Shown here in pieces: positions 35,174 through 45,189 of a stretch of DNA of 64,000 nucleotides (positions are counted from its first letter, which is position 1; the number at the start of each line of letters is the position of its first letter). The notes under the pieces are model-generated. The model saw nothing but the letters and a program-made list of their open reading frames with translations, ran no database searches and was not told where the DNA came from. This DNA is from Rhynchonema sp. JSB1_4 (taxonomy: Eukaryota; Nematoda; Chromadorea; Monhysterida; Xyalidae): contig JASAMV010003251.1 in NCBI GenBank assembly GCA_030248065.1, positions 107,840 through 171,839 on the forward strand, written 5' to 3'. The translations under genes were made by a program, and so were the position numbers.

Positions 35174-35999
35174 CAGGGTTGGAAAAAAATTTTTTAAACA
35201 AGTTTTTTTAAAAAATTTAAAAAAAAATTTTTTTTTAAAAAGCCTCAGATTCGGGGAAATTTTCACAAATTTGCCTAAACAACGCGCAAAATCGCGAAAA
35301 AATGCAACTTTAATTGACAAGTCACTTTTGTGACTTGGTTTGCATCACTTATGAAGGGTGTTTACGTCATTTCGATGCGATCCAACAGACTGCTTGTTAT
35401 GGACCTATGATTGCTGCTCTGTGGTATTGGTCGCACAATGACTATATAAGAATTGGTCAAATTTTTTTCCTGAATCGTGAAGAGGGAAAGTGACGGGGCA
35501 ATGACGTTGCGTTGCGTGATCGTGCACAAAGTATGTTGTAAAGAGAATGTTTCAGGCCTGCGGCAACGTGGTTGATCTGCTAGATTATTTTTAGCTGTAA
35601 ATGTTTTGTCAAAAATACAAGTAGCATAGTGGTTAAGGTTGAACCTGAAGATCAGGGTAGAGGAATTCTGATTTAGTCATTGTGCGACCAATATCAGACA
35701 CAACAGTTTGTGGTCGAATAAGCAAGATTCACTCATAAACCAAATAGAATTGAGAATATAAACTGCAGAAATACTTGTTGGGTCGCTGAATCAGTCATAT
35801 ATGACCGACCCGATGGGGTATGACATCAAAGTACCATGTAAGTATATGCATACTGTGTCTCATGTATCACGGGAAGGTATAATAACATGACAAAAAATAA
35901 CCCCCAAAAAGGCCATTTTTGGACGTTTTAGAACATTTTGTTCCCCCGAAAAATTAAAAAAAATTTTTTTTTCAAAAACCCTTTTTTTGCCCAACCCTG
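35174..35999. mobile_element. CAGGGTTGG-type hAT MITE with exact 8-bp target duplication and nested MITE
   Basis: It begins CAGGGTTGG followed by A/T homopolymers and ends TTTGCCCAACCCTG. The flanks CAGTAAGT (35166-35173 and 36000-36007) are identical. A complete GGTCGCACAATGAC element occupies 35425-35694, which accounts for much of the length. No transposase frame. Confidence 0.88.
35425..35694. repeat. GGTCGCACAATGAC-family MITE nested in 35174-35999
   Basis: Ends are TATTGGTCGCACAATGACTA and TAGTCATTGTGCGACCAATA. The interior (GACGGGGCAATGACGTTGCG, AACGTGGTTGATCTGCTAGA) is nearly the same as that of 63697-63976. These two form a subfamily distinct from 31594 and 39438. Confidence 0.85.
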
Positions 36000-36398
36000 C
36001 AGTAAGTTCTGAAACATTTTGGTGACTGCATAGTTTGTGTGTGATAAAGGTCACGTGACCAAACGAATCCGGATTCGGATTGTCGATCCAAATTACCTCC
36101 TAAACCCAATTTTACCTTTTTTGCAAAAAAGAGATCCCCTTGGTCCTACATGATAGGAAATTTAGGACCGCATATAGTTCTGACAGCGTTATGAACTGTC
36201 TATTGCCTACTGGTTAGTCACTTAAATGCAAAATGTGGAAATGTCTGGACTATTTTCTATTGTCAATCAAACTGTTTAGCTATGTGTTTGTGCAGGTCCA
36301 AACGTCTAGACTGCGCAGTCAGAAAAATATAGCTCGGCAAAATTTGAAATACCAATCCAGATTTTTTGCGACAACTGCGACCATCCCCTAATTCTACG

Positions 36399-39300
36399 AT
36401 GTTCCCATCGTTGTTGATTGCATCGCTGACGCTGAGCTGGACGATTTTGGTGACCGGCAGTTAGTTATTATTGCAAATTAGCGGGTCCTTTGTGCCGCCC
36501 AGAGAATGCCAAATAAGCCTCCACTGGGGGATTAGATTTCGAAGTTTCTTCGCATAAGCCCACGTTCATGGGCATTTTCAGTAATGTTTCGTTTGCTTGA
36601 AGATCGTGGGGATTATTTGGAAATCAATTTTTTGACTCTCAAGTCCAAAGTGAATCGCAATAAACTTCCAGGGGACCTATTTGGCATTATGCGTTAGTCT
36701 GCATAACCGTTGTCAAAATGGAGGAATTTCCCAATATTTCTACGAAACAGCATCCGTCTATCTGTTCGACAAAGACAACGTCGAGCTCAATCATCGTGCT
36801 TTTCGACTTCATTGGGTGGAGGATCAGTTTGTGACCAGTTGCACGTCAGTGCCGACTCCGTACGCGAAACCGCGATACATCAATTACGGTATCGTCATGC
36901 TGAAAACGTGGAAAATGCTGCAGGTGTTCACCACAGGTAAAGTCAAACTACGCCAACACGAGCCCGATTTCGGATAGATGCTGTGCTTACAAAACGAATG
37001 AAAAGAGAAAAACCACATAGACCATTTTGTATGATATAGTAAGTTTCTAATTTCGTTGCCTCACGCATTCTTACAGACGCAGGGAAACTCCCGTTTGAAG
37101 TCGAAGCAGGCAACAAGCTCAACACACAGTCAACAAGCCACGCAGCTGGCTCGTATGCGTTTCGAATGTTTCAGTCACACAAGCTGTGTGTGTGAGCTGC
37201 GTGGCTTGTTGACTGTGTGTTGAGCTTGTTGCCTGCTTCGACTTCGAACGGGAGTTTCCCAGCGTCTGTAAAAATGCGTGAGGCAACGAAATTAGAAATT
37301 TACTATAATAGTAAATTTCTCATTTCGCTGCCTCATGCATTTTTACAGACTCAGGGAACCCGTTCGAGGCAGCAAGCTCAACACACTGTCAACAAGCCAC
37401 GCAGCTGGCTCGTGTGCGTTTCGAATGTTTCATTCTCACAAGCTGAGTGTGTCAGCTGCGTGGCTTGTTGCCTGCCTTGACTATTTCGAATAAACTCACA
37501 GGGGCTCATTTCAATGGAATACAAGTGTATCGATTCGGTAGAATGCGTTTTACACTATATTCCATTCGTTAGCACTGGATTTGTTCCCTGGTACTGATCG
37601 TGTGGTCATATTTCGTTATAGTCATAGGTACTTTTTCTCGTTTCCCATTGATCTGACCATTTATCGAATAGTGAATGTTTGTGCGCAATGTGAAAAAAAT
37701 CAGTCTCTTAAGTCTGCGATTTTTTTAGCGCCGCATCTCACTCTGCTAACTCTCAAATTGAGAGTGAAATGGGGCAATGCTCTTCACTTACTTACTTAGA
37801 AGAAGCATATACGTAGACCTCGCATGTTAAAATGTTTTGTCATGCATGCGTGCCTTTAACATCGGCCAGCTGGCCATGTGTGTGGATGCATGGTGCACGT
37901 GGTCTGTATACTCCAGCCACGAACTCATGAGACGACTTATTTTGAAGTTGACTTGAACGGATCCAATAATGTTCCGGCCCCACGTATTTCGGAAATGAAA
38001 GAAAGAGAAACGCATGTATTTTTTTAAAAACACGCTCTCCACCTCGGTGCGAAAATTCCCTTTTGACTCCCAAAACATTTGTGTGTTGAACGACGTTGCT
38101 GTTCGCGTAAGCGCGCAACAAATTGAGGTCAGCCAGCTGGAACTTGTCATCATGTCTCTCGGCCCAATCTCTTTCTTTTGTTTGCGAAAATCCGTGTACC
38201 GGCGCATTTTTGAATCCGGCCAAGCAAGCTATAAAAAGAGTCGTCTCATGAGCTCGTGGTTGGACTATACAACACATTACGCAGTATAAGAGTTTTCATA
38301 AGCCTGTGTGCAGTGCTGTCCACAACCTCCTGTGCTCGTTATCGTTAGCTAAGCGAACTCGATTAGAACTGCTTGGTGAATACCGGAAACAGTTTTCAAA
38401 TGAATACAGGCGCAGCAAGAACGCTGGACATGAACGCTGAAGAACCAAAATGGCGGCAAGTTCTGTCGCCGCACCCGAAAGACCATCCGCAATACAAGAT
38501 ACTAATGGATCTTCATGAAAGTAAACACGGATTTTTTTGATTGTGTGATTTTGGAGCTCAAGTGGCCGACTGTTTTGATGGCACGGAATGGTTCTTTTAC
38601 TACCTTGTATGTGACCACAACAGGCGGAGGATATACGCGACCGGGCTATCTGCCGGAAGCTAACGTGATCTTCGGCTGCGGCTGCACACATGTACCCGAC
38701 GCAGACTACTACCGTCGCAAGTGCGCAACATCGCATCCCTGTTGGTTCCTGAATGTCACCGATGATGACAATCCAAGATGGTTGAATGTCTCGATTGGCG
38801 GGGTGCCCGACGACGACCCGTGTCTCGTGCAGCCAACTGTCGCCATTCGGAAGGTCAGATATTCGATGCATCTTTTTGGATAATGTTGTCTTTCAAGATG
38901 GTACTTTTCATTTCGTATATTTGCGTGGAATGAGTGAATCAGTGAATGCACGTTAGTTTGGCTTCAACGTGCTGAAATGTTTTAAACTGAAGAGGCTCGG
39001 GCTTACAGCACTGGTCAAGGTGGTCTTGGGAATACGAGCCGAAACCAAAAGCCAAGGTCAATGTGGTTTAAGGCTGGCGCCTTAGTCAAATTTAGCCTCG
39101 TTCAATTAAAAACCCTTTGGTCTTTGTTGGTAGCTTTGTTGGTAAACTTATGTCTAGCCTTGCTTACATACACTTCGTTACAACTTCTTGTCAATGTTTC
39201 TAGCACTATCCAAAGCAGCCGACTATAATTAATACCATAAACGTGGACATTGCGTAAACTATGCCAGCGCAGGTGCAGTAGGTCGCTGGCAGAAGTGCTC

Positions 39301-40472
39301 AAATGGGTCCCAATTCCCCCGAGTATACACCCGAATCCCGGCCACAAGCAATCCCCTTCTCGCACCGTCTGTCAGTAACCGTTTTTCGTTACAGTCGTTA
39401 TAGGGCTTGCAAAGACACTGTCTGCCATCGGATCTGCTATGGTCGCACAATGACTAAATAAAAATCCATCCAAAAATTTTCCTGAACGGAAAAGCACGCC
39501 TCACTGCAGATCATAAGCGTCCTATTTATATTTTTTCCAAAACGTTTCTGGCGATATTTCAATGAAGCTGCTTGAACACAGAGAGCGTGATATCGGCAGA
39601 AATGTTTTGGAAAAATATAAATAGAACGCTTGTGAGTTGTGATCTGCAGCGAGACGTGCCTTAGGGCCTAACTATACTTCGTTCTCTCACGCAACACGAA
39701 ACAAATTTTCCCACGCTGATAGGCTCTCAGGCGCGCGCCAGCCAATCAGCGCGCGAGAATTTGTTTCGTGTCGCGTGAGAGAACGAATTATAGTTAGGCC
39801 TTTACCATTCAGCTAAATTTTTGGATGGATTTATAGTCATTGTGCGACCATGTATAAAATATGTCATTAATATTTGCTGACAGATTAGCATAAAATATAT
39901 TGTTTTTCAAAATCCTACCGGCGAATTTTCATTTATGAGATATCACAACAAGTATTATATTATTGCAGAACAAGCTTTATTTGACTGGCGGAGTGAGCTG
40001 TCCTCCCCTCGAAAAAGTGAGCCAGAAAGTTTACGAGTTCGATTTCGGAAACTGCATCTGGAAACGCCTGCCCGACTTGCCAACGCCCCTGGTGTTGCAT
40101 GTTGCTGCCATCTTGAATGACTCTATGGTGGTCTGTTTGGGAGTGACCACTGGCACCAAAGAATACGCCTTCAACGGCACAAACGACTGTTATGCTTTCA
40201 ATTTCGACAACAACAAATGGCATGCATTCCCGGCCGTCAAGCCGGCTGCGAGCCCCATTGTGCTGAGTTTCATGTTCAACGTTGACGGGAAACTGGTGAT
40301 CATTGGTGGCAGGGAGGTTGTGAACGGTACTTTGACCGACAAAGTACACAATCGCAATGTTTACGTCTACGATCCGGCTGCTGGTGAACACTGGGAGGTG
40401 AAGGGACGAACAGACGTCGGTGATGGTGTTGGTGAATACGGCTATTATGCGGTGCTCGACAGCTTCGAATAG
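36399..40472 (+). CDS. Secreted kelch-repeat protein
   Basis: Five exons, in phase: 36399-36449, 36672-36936, 38410-38520, 38624-38853, 39969-40472; 386 aa. Exon 1 is a hydrophobic signal sequence (MFPSLLIASLTLSWTIL). Blades of a kelch beta-propeller follow. Indicative stretches are YETASVYLFDKDN with VPTPYAKPRYINYGIVML, CWFLNVTDDDNPRWLNVSIG with KLYLTGG, VYEFDFGNCIWKRLPDLPTP, CYAFNFDNNKWHAFPAVKPA, and LVIIGG with VYVYDPAAGEHWEV. Several N-glycosylation sequons (NVT, NVS, NGT) and paired cysteines suit an extracellular or lumenal place. Function is not deducible; kelch propellers bind proteins. No BTB or BACK domain is present, so it is not a Cullin-3 adaptor. The exon 2 donor at 36936 was preferred over one at 36923 because only it keeps phase. 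Its big intron is filled by MITEs. Confidence 0.8.
37030..37472. repeat. Two adjacent palindromic MITEs
   Basis: About 37030-37308 and 37309-37472 share the arm TTTCGTTGCCTCACGCAT (or CTCATTTCGCTGCCTCATGC) followed by AGCAAGCTCAACACA and GCCACGCAGCTGGCTCGT. The first folds nearly end to end, centred near 37175. The second is shorter and missing part of its right arm. The outer arm resembles those at 42553 and 53685. Confidence 0.8.
37907..38269. repeat. Palindromic MITE, TATAGTCC family
   Basis: This copy lies in reverse orientation relative to 4713-5080. Ends are TATACTCCAGCCACGAACTC and GAGCTCGTGGTTGGACTATA. Inside are GGGCCGAGAGACATGATGAC and GCTTACGCGAACAGCAACGT on the complementary strand. 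It lies in the kelch-gene intron. Confidence 0.8.
39438..39852. repeat. GGTCGCACAATGAC-family MITE
   Basis: Ends are ATGGTCGCACAATGACTAAA and TAGTCATTGTGCGACCAT, with ATCCATCCAAAAATTT and its inverse next. The interior carries an inner hairpin, AGGCCTAACTATAATTCGTT against its inverse (about 39663-39803). It is in kelch intron 4. Confidence 0.8.
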
Positions 40473-40488
40473 TGGTTGACATGTTAAG

Positions 40489-40712
40489 AGCTCGGCGAGA
40501 TAGACCCGAAACCCGAAATATGATTTTTTTTCTTTGTATTTCGGATTTCGGGTTTTGCAAAAAACCGAAACCCGGAATACACAGCACAAAAATCGAAAAT
40601 GTTTCGGTTTTGCCACTAACTGACAGACGCGAACAATTTATACTGTCAGTCGAAACATTTTCGAATATCATGCTTCATGTTTCGGGTTTCGGGTCTTTTT
40701 CTGGCCGAGCCC
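40489..40712. repeat. Palindromic element with CGGGTTTCGGG arms
   Basis: GAGCTCGGCGAGATAGACCC on the left is mirrored by GGGTCTTTTTCTGGCCGAGCCC. The inner arms carry CGAAACCCGAAA and CGAAAATGTTTCG. It is related to 26394-26694 and, like it, begins within about 20 bases of a stop codon (kelch gene, 40472). Confidence 0.8.
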
Positions 40713-40785
40713 TAAATCAGACGGCAGTTTCAAAACATCAATAGTCTCTCGGGTGTCATTGATCAATATCGCTTGCGCATCCTCG

Positions 40786-41130
40786 CAGTGGCGGATCCAG
40801 CTTTTGGCCAAGGGAGGGGCCAAATCCTAAAAGTCATTTTTATCTAGTGCTTGTATAGAATTTCGGGCTTTTTAAACCAAATGTTATACAAAAATGTGAG
40901 AATGCGCGCCAAGCGCGCAAAATTTTGGCGCTTTTACGCGCGCAGTTTCAAGCTAAATTTCATTGAAAATAAGTGTATCTGACGCGCGAAGCGCGCGATT
41001 TTTGGACTTTCAAAGTGCATCAGGGTGAAAATCCTGCAATTTCCTTCTTCCTTCCGAAACGGTGCCCCCCTTCAGGGGTTAAATGGACCAAAGGGGGCAT
41101 GGCCTCTGCGGCCTCCTGGATCCGCCCTTG
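40786..41130. mobile_element. CAGTGGCGGATCC-family MITE with exact 8-bp target duplication
   Basis: Ends are CAGTGGCGGATCCAG and CTGGATCCGCCCTTG. The flanks CATCCTCG (40778-40785 and 41131-41138) are identical. A GCGCGCGAAGCGCGC-like hairpin lies in the middle. A sister copy is at 43307-43686. Confidence 0.9.
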
Positions 41131-41138
41131 CATCCTCG

Positions 41139-42258
41139 TATTGGTGATCAAATTATCGCAATAACCCTGTCATACTCTTGCGACGCATAAAGTAGAAGGC
41201 TCGGATGTCGGTCTTTTTTATCATGCGTCTTTTCACTTCAGTTGCGGTTAGCTTCCTGTTTCCATATTTTGACTAAAATCAGCAATTTCAAGCGAGTGGA
41301 CACATGCAGAGTCATTAGTGGTTGACCATTCAAGTCTTGGGGAATGGCCTGGGCTTGGACCTGTGGACTGACTGCTTTCGTTCACGAAGAAACCTACATA
41401 GAGTGTCTGTTAAAGTTTGCTTGGTGGTCTGTTTGGGCCTGCTAACCCGTTTGAGGTGAACCTGTTAAAACAGGCCAATCAGCTTTGTTGTGCGGGATGG
41501 AGCGGGTCTGAAATCTTTGCTCGCCCACTAATCTCCTGCATTGTGAATTCGGACGGTGATCAATTATTGGTAATAGCTAGATTAATTACTTTGCTTGAAT
41601 GTTATGATATTTTGCACTAAAGTTAGTTGTGGATACTGCTAAAACGGCAAGTTATAATAGTTGAGATCAAATTTATTTTCCGGAAGTCTGTCCAATATTA
41701 AAACGGATACTGTGTAGGCCCAAAAACTTGATTGGCGACAAATTACGTGGCATAATTCGCATCGATTCGTGTCCTTGGTGCGAACATTTCACACGCAAGG
41801 CTCTTTGCTGCGAGAAACAAAATAAATGAACATCATATCGCAATGCATTCTTTGAGTGACAGAGGAGTGGGTTTCCCAATCAGTGCCGCCAGCTGAAAGT
41901 AAACATGCAATCAGGAAAAGACACACGTCACGCACACAAAATGCAGTAGTGTACGATTCGAACATTCTGCATCTTTAGGATACCTGATACATACAACGTG
42001 CGAGGCTGGAAGTAAAATCAAATCATGGTCATACGTTCTGGATACTTGAGAAAGGTGGGTACTTGTCCATTTTGGGAGACAATATTTTGTGACGGGATTG
42101 CAGCTTCATTTGGTTTGTGTGGAACCTCTTTATTTATTGATAATTCTCTGCTCCTCATTGAGACGACATTTGATTTTTACTCGGCGTGAGCAAGGCAACG
42201 CCGCTAGATCAAGCAAGGTGCCAAGCCGATAGCCAGACTACCGTATCCGCATTTGCAA
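41139..42258. other. Non-coding interval between kelch and truncated channel genes
   Basis: No supported exon. The sequence is mostly unique and AT-rich. No promoter motif stands out before 42259. Confidence 0.5.
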
Positions 42259-42552
42259 ATGAACAAATCGAGTAACGACAAGATGATACATCAACACCTC
42301 TCGTATTATTACATCCTGCTGGTGTCAATATCCAAGACAGTAGTCTCGCAACATTTGTTGATGCCAATTGACGTCAACAACATCACGAGCGCAGTTGACA
42401 ATCGCAATGCTTCGATGGATGAGAGAATACAAGTGGTCGAAAATATCACTTTGATCAACCAGCTAACATTGTCGTCAGATAAATTTGACGTGCATGGAAA
42501 TGAACGTAAAAATGATCTGACAACGTTGCCTCCCACGGAACACGGTCAGTTG

Positions 42553-43277
42553 CTATAGTAAATTTCCAAATTCGCTACCCCACAGTAAAATACGCCCCTA
42601 TAGTTAATGTCAGGTTCTAAACCCGAAAGTCAACATTTGAAACATTCGGGCAACAGACGCACGTACAGCTTGCCAGACAGCCAGGCAGCCGTGCGCAATG
42701 TTTCAGAACTGCGCATGGTTAGCGTTCGGGTTTAGAACTTGACATTAACTGTGGGGCGTATTTCATTCAGGGTTGGGCAAAAAAAAACGACGGCGTTTTT
42801 TCTTAAAAAAAACGACGTTTTTTTTAAAAAAAAAACGCCTGGGTCGTTTTTCGTTTTTCTAAATCCTGAATTTCCTTGATTTTCCCTGATTTTTCAGGGA
42901 AAGTACCCTGATTATCAAGGAAAATCATTTTTTTGTCCCATTTTTTTCAAATTTGACTTTCAGTGATGACCCCGGCCAAAGTTGGTCCCACGATGCGGGT
43001 CTCATATGGGATCTTAGCAACTCGCTTGAAAAGGGTTGAAACCCGTTTATTTTGCCTCAGAACACGTAGAATTACTTCATTTAACCAGGTTTTCTTCGCA
43101 ACATGAGCGTTTTCCAATTTTTTTGGGGGCATATTTTGGTCATCTGGGCGTTTAAAAAAAAACGTTTTTTTAAAAAAAAACGTTTTTTTTAAAAAAAACG
43201 ATTTTTTTAAAAAAAAACGTTTTTTGCCCAACCCTGATTTCATTGTGCGGCAGCGAATTTCGAAAATTTACTATACA
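42553..43277. repeat. Palindromic MITE split by a later insertion
   Basis: The left end ATAGTAAATTTCCAAATTCG with ACAGTAAAATACGCCCC and the right end GCAGCGAATTTCGAAAATTTAC belong to one element. Its centre is interrupted at 42760 by the CAGGGTTGG element. The uninterrupted relative is 53685-53912. It is in intron 1 of the truncated channel gene. Confidence 0.8.
42768..43236. mobile_element. CAGGGTTGG-type hAT MITE with exact 8-bp target duplication
   Basis: Ends are CAGGGTTGGGCAAAAAA and TTTTTTGCCCAACCCTG. The flanks ATTTCATT (42760-42767 and 43237-43244) are identical. Most of the interior (TGACCCCGGCCAAAGTTGGT, GAACACGTAGAATTACTTCA) is the reverse complement of 59297-59807. Confidence 0.92.
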
Positions 43278-43306
43278 CAATCTATGCTACGTACATTAAC
43301 CTCATG

Positions 43307-43686
43307 CAGTGGCGGATCGAGCTGTTGGCCAAAGGAGGGGCCAAATCCAAATAGTCGTTTTATCTAGTGCTTGTTCCATCTTTTTGAACAGTCATTTTTT
43401 CCAGTGCTTGTTTAGAATTAGGCGATTTTGAACCAAATAACATGCAAAAAGTATGCACATCAAGAATTTTGGCGCTTCTTGGACGCGCGGCAAGTAAATT
43501 TCATCGACACTGGGGGTGTCTGGCGTCTAACGCGCGAAGCGCGCAAATTTTTAGACTTTTCAAGTGTAAAGTGAAATCCTGCTTTTTACGTGTTTTTTCA
43601 GTCTTCCTTCTTAAATGGCGTCTCCTTCAGGGGCCAAAATGGACGAAAGGGTGACTAGGCCACTGTTCCACCTGGATCCGCCCTTG
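43307..43686. mobile_element. CAGTGGCGGATCC-family MITE
   Basis: Ends are CAGTGGCGGATCGAG and CTGGATCCGCCCTTG. Flanks ACCTCATG and AACTCATG match at 7 of 8 positions. It has the same GCGCGAAGCGCGC hairpin as 40786-41130. Confidence 0.85.
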
Positions 43687-44097
43687 AACTCATGATCACC
43701 ATCGTGTGGTGAAAATATACTGGTCACAATGGTCTAAAAATTCTGTTTAATTTCATGAACAGTTTCCTTCAGGTCATCCTGTGATCGTGCTAGTTGCATT
43801 CTTTATCGAAAACGTTGCCAATTTCAAGATCAGCGCTATGGTAGGTAATGACAAATCTTGTCAAAATTTAAAAAAAACGACAAACTTGCTGAAAAATGCA
43901 ATCCAAATAAAAAGGTTTTAAAAACGCAGACGTACGAGGTTGACATGTATCTCACAATGACTTGGCACGATGCCAGACTGGCCTACAACGGCAGTGACCT
44001 GCGACAGATCACCGACCCAAGTACACAGTGGATGCCGAACGTATACTTTCAGGGACGTTTGGGATACGGAATTGAAGCTTTAACGGCGACGGCACGT

Positions 44098-44294
44098 GTA
44101 GGCAAACTACGCCAACATGAGCTCTATTTCGCAGCTGGCAGAATAGTGAAACATTCTGACGTGGCTGCTGATTTGGGAAATGTTACGCGTTGAAGAATAC
44201 AAAGCGGAGCATGATGATTTTCTCTTTCTATTTGTTTTGAATCAACACCACCTTCGAAATCGGGCTCGTGTTGGTGTAGTTTGCCTTTACCTAT
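44098..44294. repeat. MITE with CGCCAACACGAGCCCGATTT arms, abutting exon 3 of the truncated channel
   Basis: It starts TAGGCAAACTACGCCAACAT (44099) and ends with the inverse GTGTTGGTGTAGTTTGCCTT, then TACCTA. It matches 19225-19425 over the full length. Its first bases (GTAGGC) would act as the splice donor of the preceding exon in the extended reading of the channel gene. Confidence 0.8.
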
Positions 44295-44886
44295 CAAACC
44301 TTTTCGGTGATTGGGGTGTCTTTGGATTGTTGTGTTGCTCCATAAGTTGACCGTGTTTTTGGTTACACGTGCTTCAGACTACGCTTGTCAGACCCGGGCC
44401 AGGTTATGGTTGCGATTGCGCCGCACATAATGCGCTTTTTCTGCACAACAACACAAATGCAAACTTCTTTTTTTCAGAACGCAGTTTCGGTCAAACGGGT
44501 CAGCAAAACGGGCGACAATTCCGAGTTCTCCGTGTTTCTATTGCCGAATGGCAACATTTCCTTCAGTCAACGGTATAGTCATAAAACGCAATTGTAGGTA
44601 CTTTTTCAAAGGCGTATGAAATATTTCCGAATTAATTGTGTTGCAGTCTCCTTTTCAGTGTGTACCTGACCCTAACCTGCTCGCTCACATTAGTCCAGTA
44701 TCCACACGATCAACAGTGGTCGGTGTCAAACTTGGTGATAGGATGTGATCGGATCGGACCTGTGTCTACCTATAGTCACATCACATCAATGTGACCAGGT
44801 ATACCGATCCGATCACCATAGTGTGATATCGGTCATCAACCCGACTATGTCTTCGGGTTTGTCTTGATGCTTCATTTCCTGGTCAG

Positions 44887-45189
44887 CTGCACATTTTGAA
44901 ATTTACTGATGCCTCTTGGTACTGTAATTTGATCCAAACCGACCCTCCCGTCATCAGACCCAAACGTCGATGCTCATATTTTGTGCTTATTCAATCCGCA
45001 CCATTTTCAGGTGTGTACCCAGACTGCGAGAATTTCTGTGCATCAACCGTGGTGCCTGTGGGTCTTGATCTGAAATATCTGAAATGCACTGAACAACGCC
45101 AATGGGACTCGATCATGGGCTGCTTCCGGGATTGGGACGAGGCCAACCCTGTCTGTCAAGGGGGACAGGTCACGCATGGTGGACCGTAG
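44887..45189 (+). CDS. Cys-rich terminal exon(s) of uncertain parent gene
   Basis: An open frame of 100 codons runs from an AG acceptor at 44886 to TAG (45187-45189). A second AG (PyTTTTCAG at about 45010) could start it later. The C-terminal 58 residues include YPDCENFCASTVVPVGLDLK, LKC, GCFRDWDEANPVCQ and end GGQVTHGGP. With six cysteines and no membrane segment, it looks like a secreted disulphide-bonded module. A second copy at 55048-55197 keeps the frame and the same stop, which argues that it is or was coding. It follows the truncated channel gene on the same strand and may be its present 3' end or a separate gene's last exon. An AATAAA lies at 45369-45374. Confidence 0.5.
   Translation: MHILKFTDASWYCNLIQTDPPVIRPKRRCSYFVLIQSAPFSGVYPDCENFCASTVVPVGLDLKYLKCTEQRQWDSIMGCFRDWDEANPVCQGGQVTHGGP

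Larger units (their letters stand above)
42259..44715 (+). pseudogene. Cys-loop ligand-gated ion channel, truncated extracellular half
   Basis: Exons: 42259-42544 (signal-like N-terminus, then QVVENITLINQLTL), 43773-43840 (GHPVIVLVAFFIENVANFKI), 43930 to 44052 or 44097 (YEVDMYLTMTWHDARLAYNG, QWMPNVYF), 44478-44572 (FSVFLLPNGNISFSQR), 44659-44715 (VYLTLTCSLTLVQYPHD). These match the channel ectodomain in order, up to the Cys-loop. The acceptor at 44887 would supply the closing cysteine in phase (CAC TGC), but TGA follows two codons later. No M1-M4 region is seen downstream on this strand. The expected donor after TTTCAG at 44052 reads GG instead of GT. A MITE begins at 44098, exactly where the frame next meets a GT. 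It is either a dead paralogue of the minus-strand channel or a gene for a soluble ectodomain-like protein. I favour the former. Confidence 0.65.

Noticed and set aside
38510..38623. Reading frame VADCFDGTEWFFYYL as a kelch exon
   Set aside because: It is in phase with exon 3 but meets a stop, and its only donor would leave a 17-bp intron. Splicing from 38520 to 38624 keeps phase and restores the kelch blade.
39960..40616. 218-codon minus-strand open frame
   Set aside because: It is the antisense shadow of the large kelch exon 39969-40472 and extends into the palindrome at 40489.
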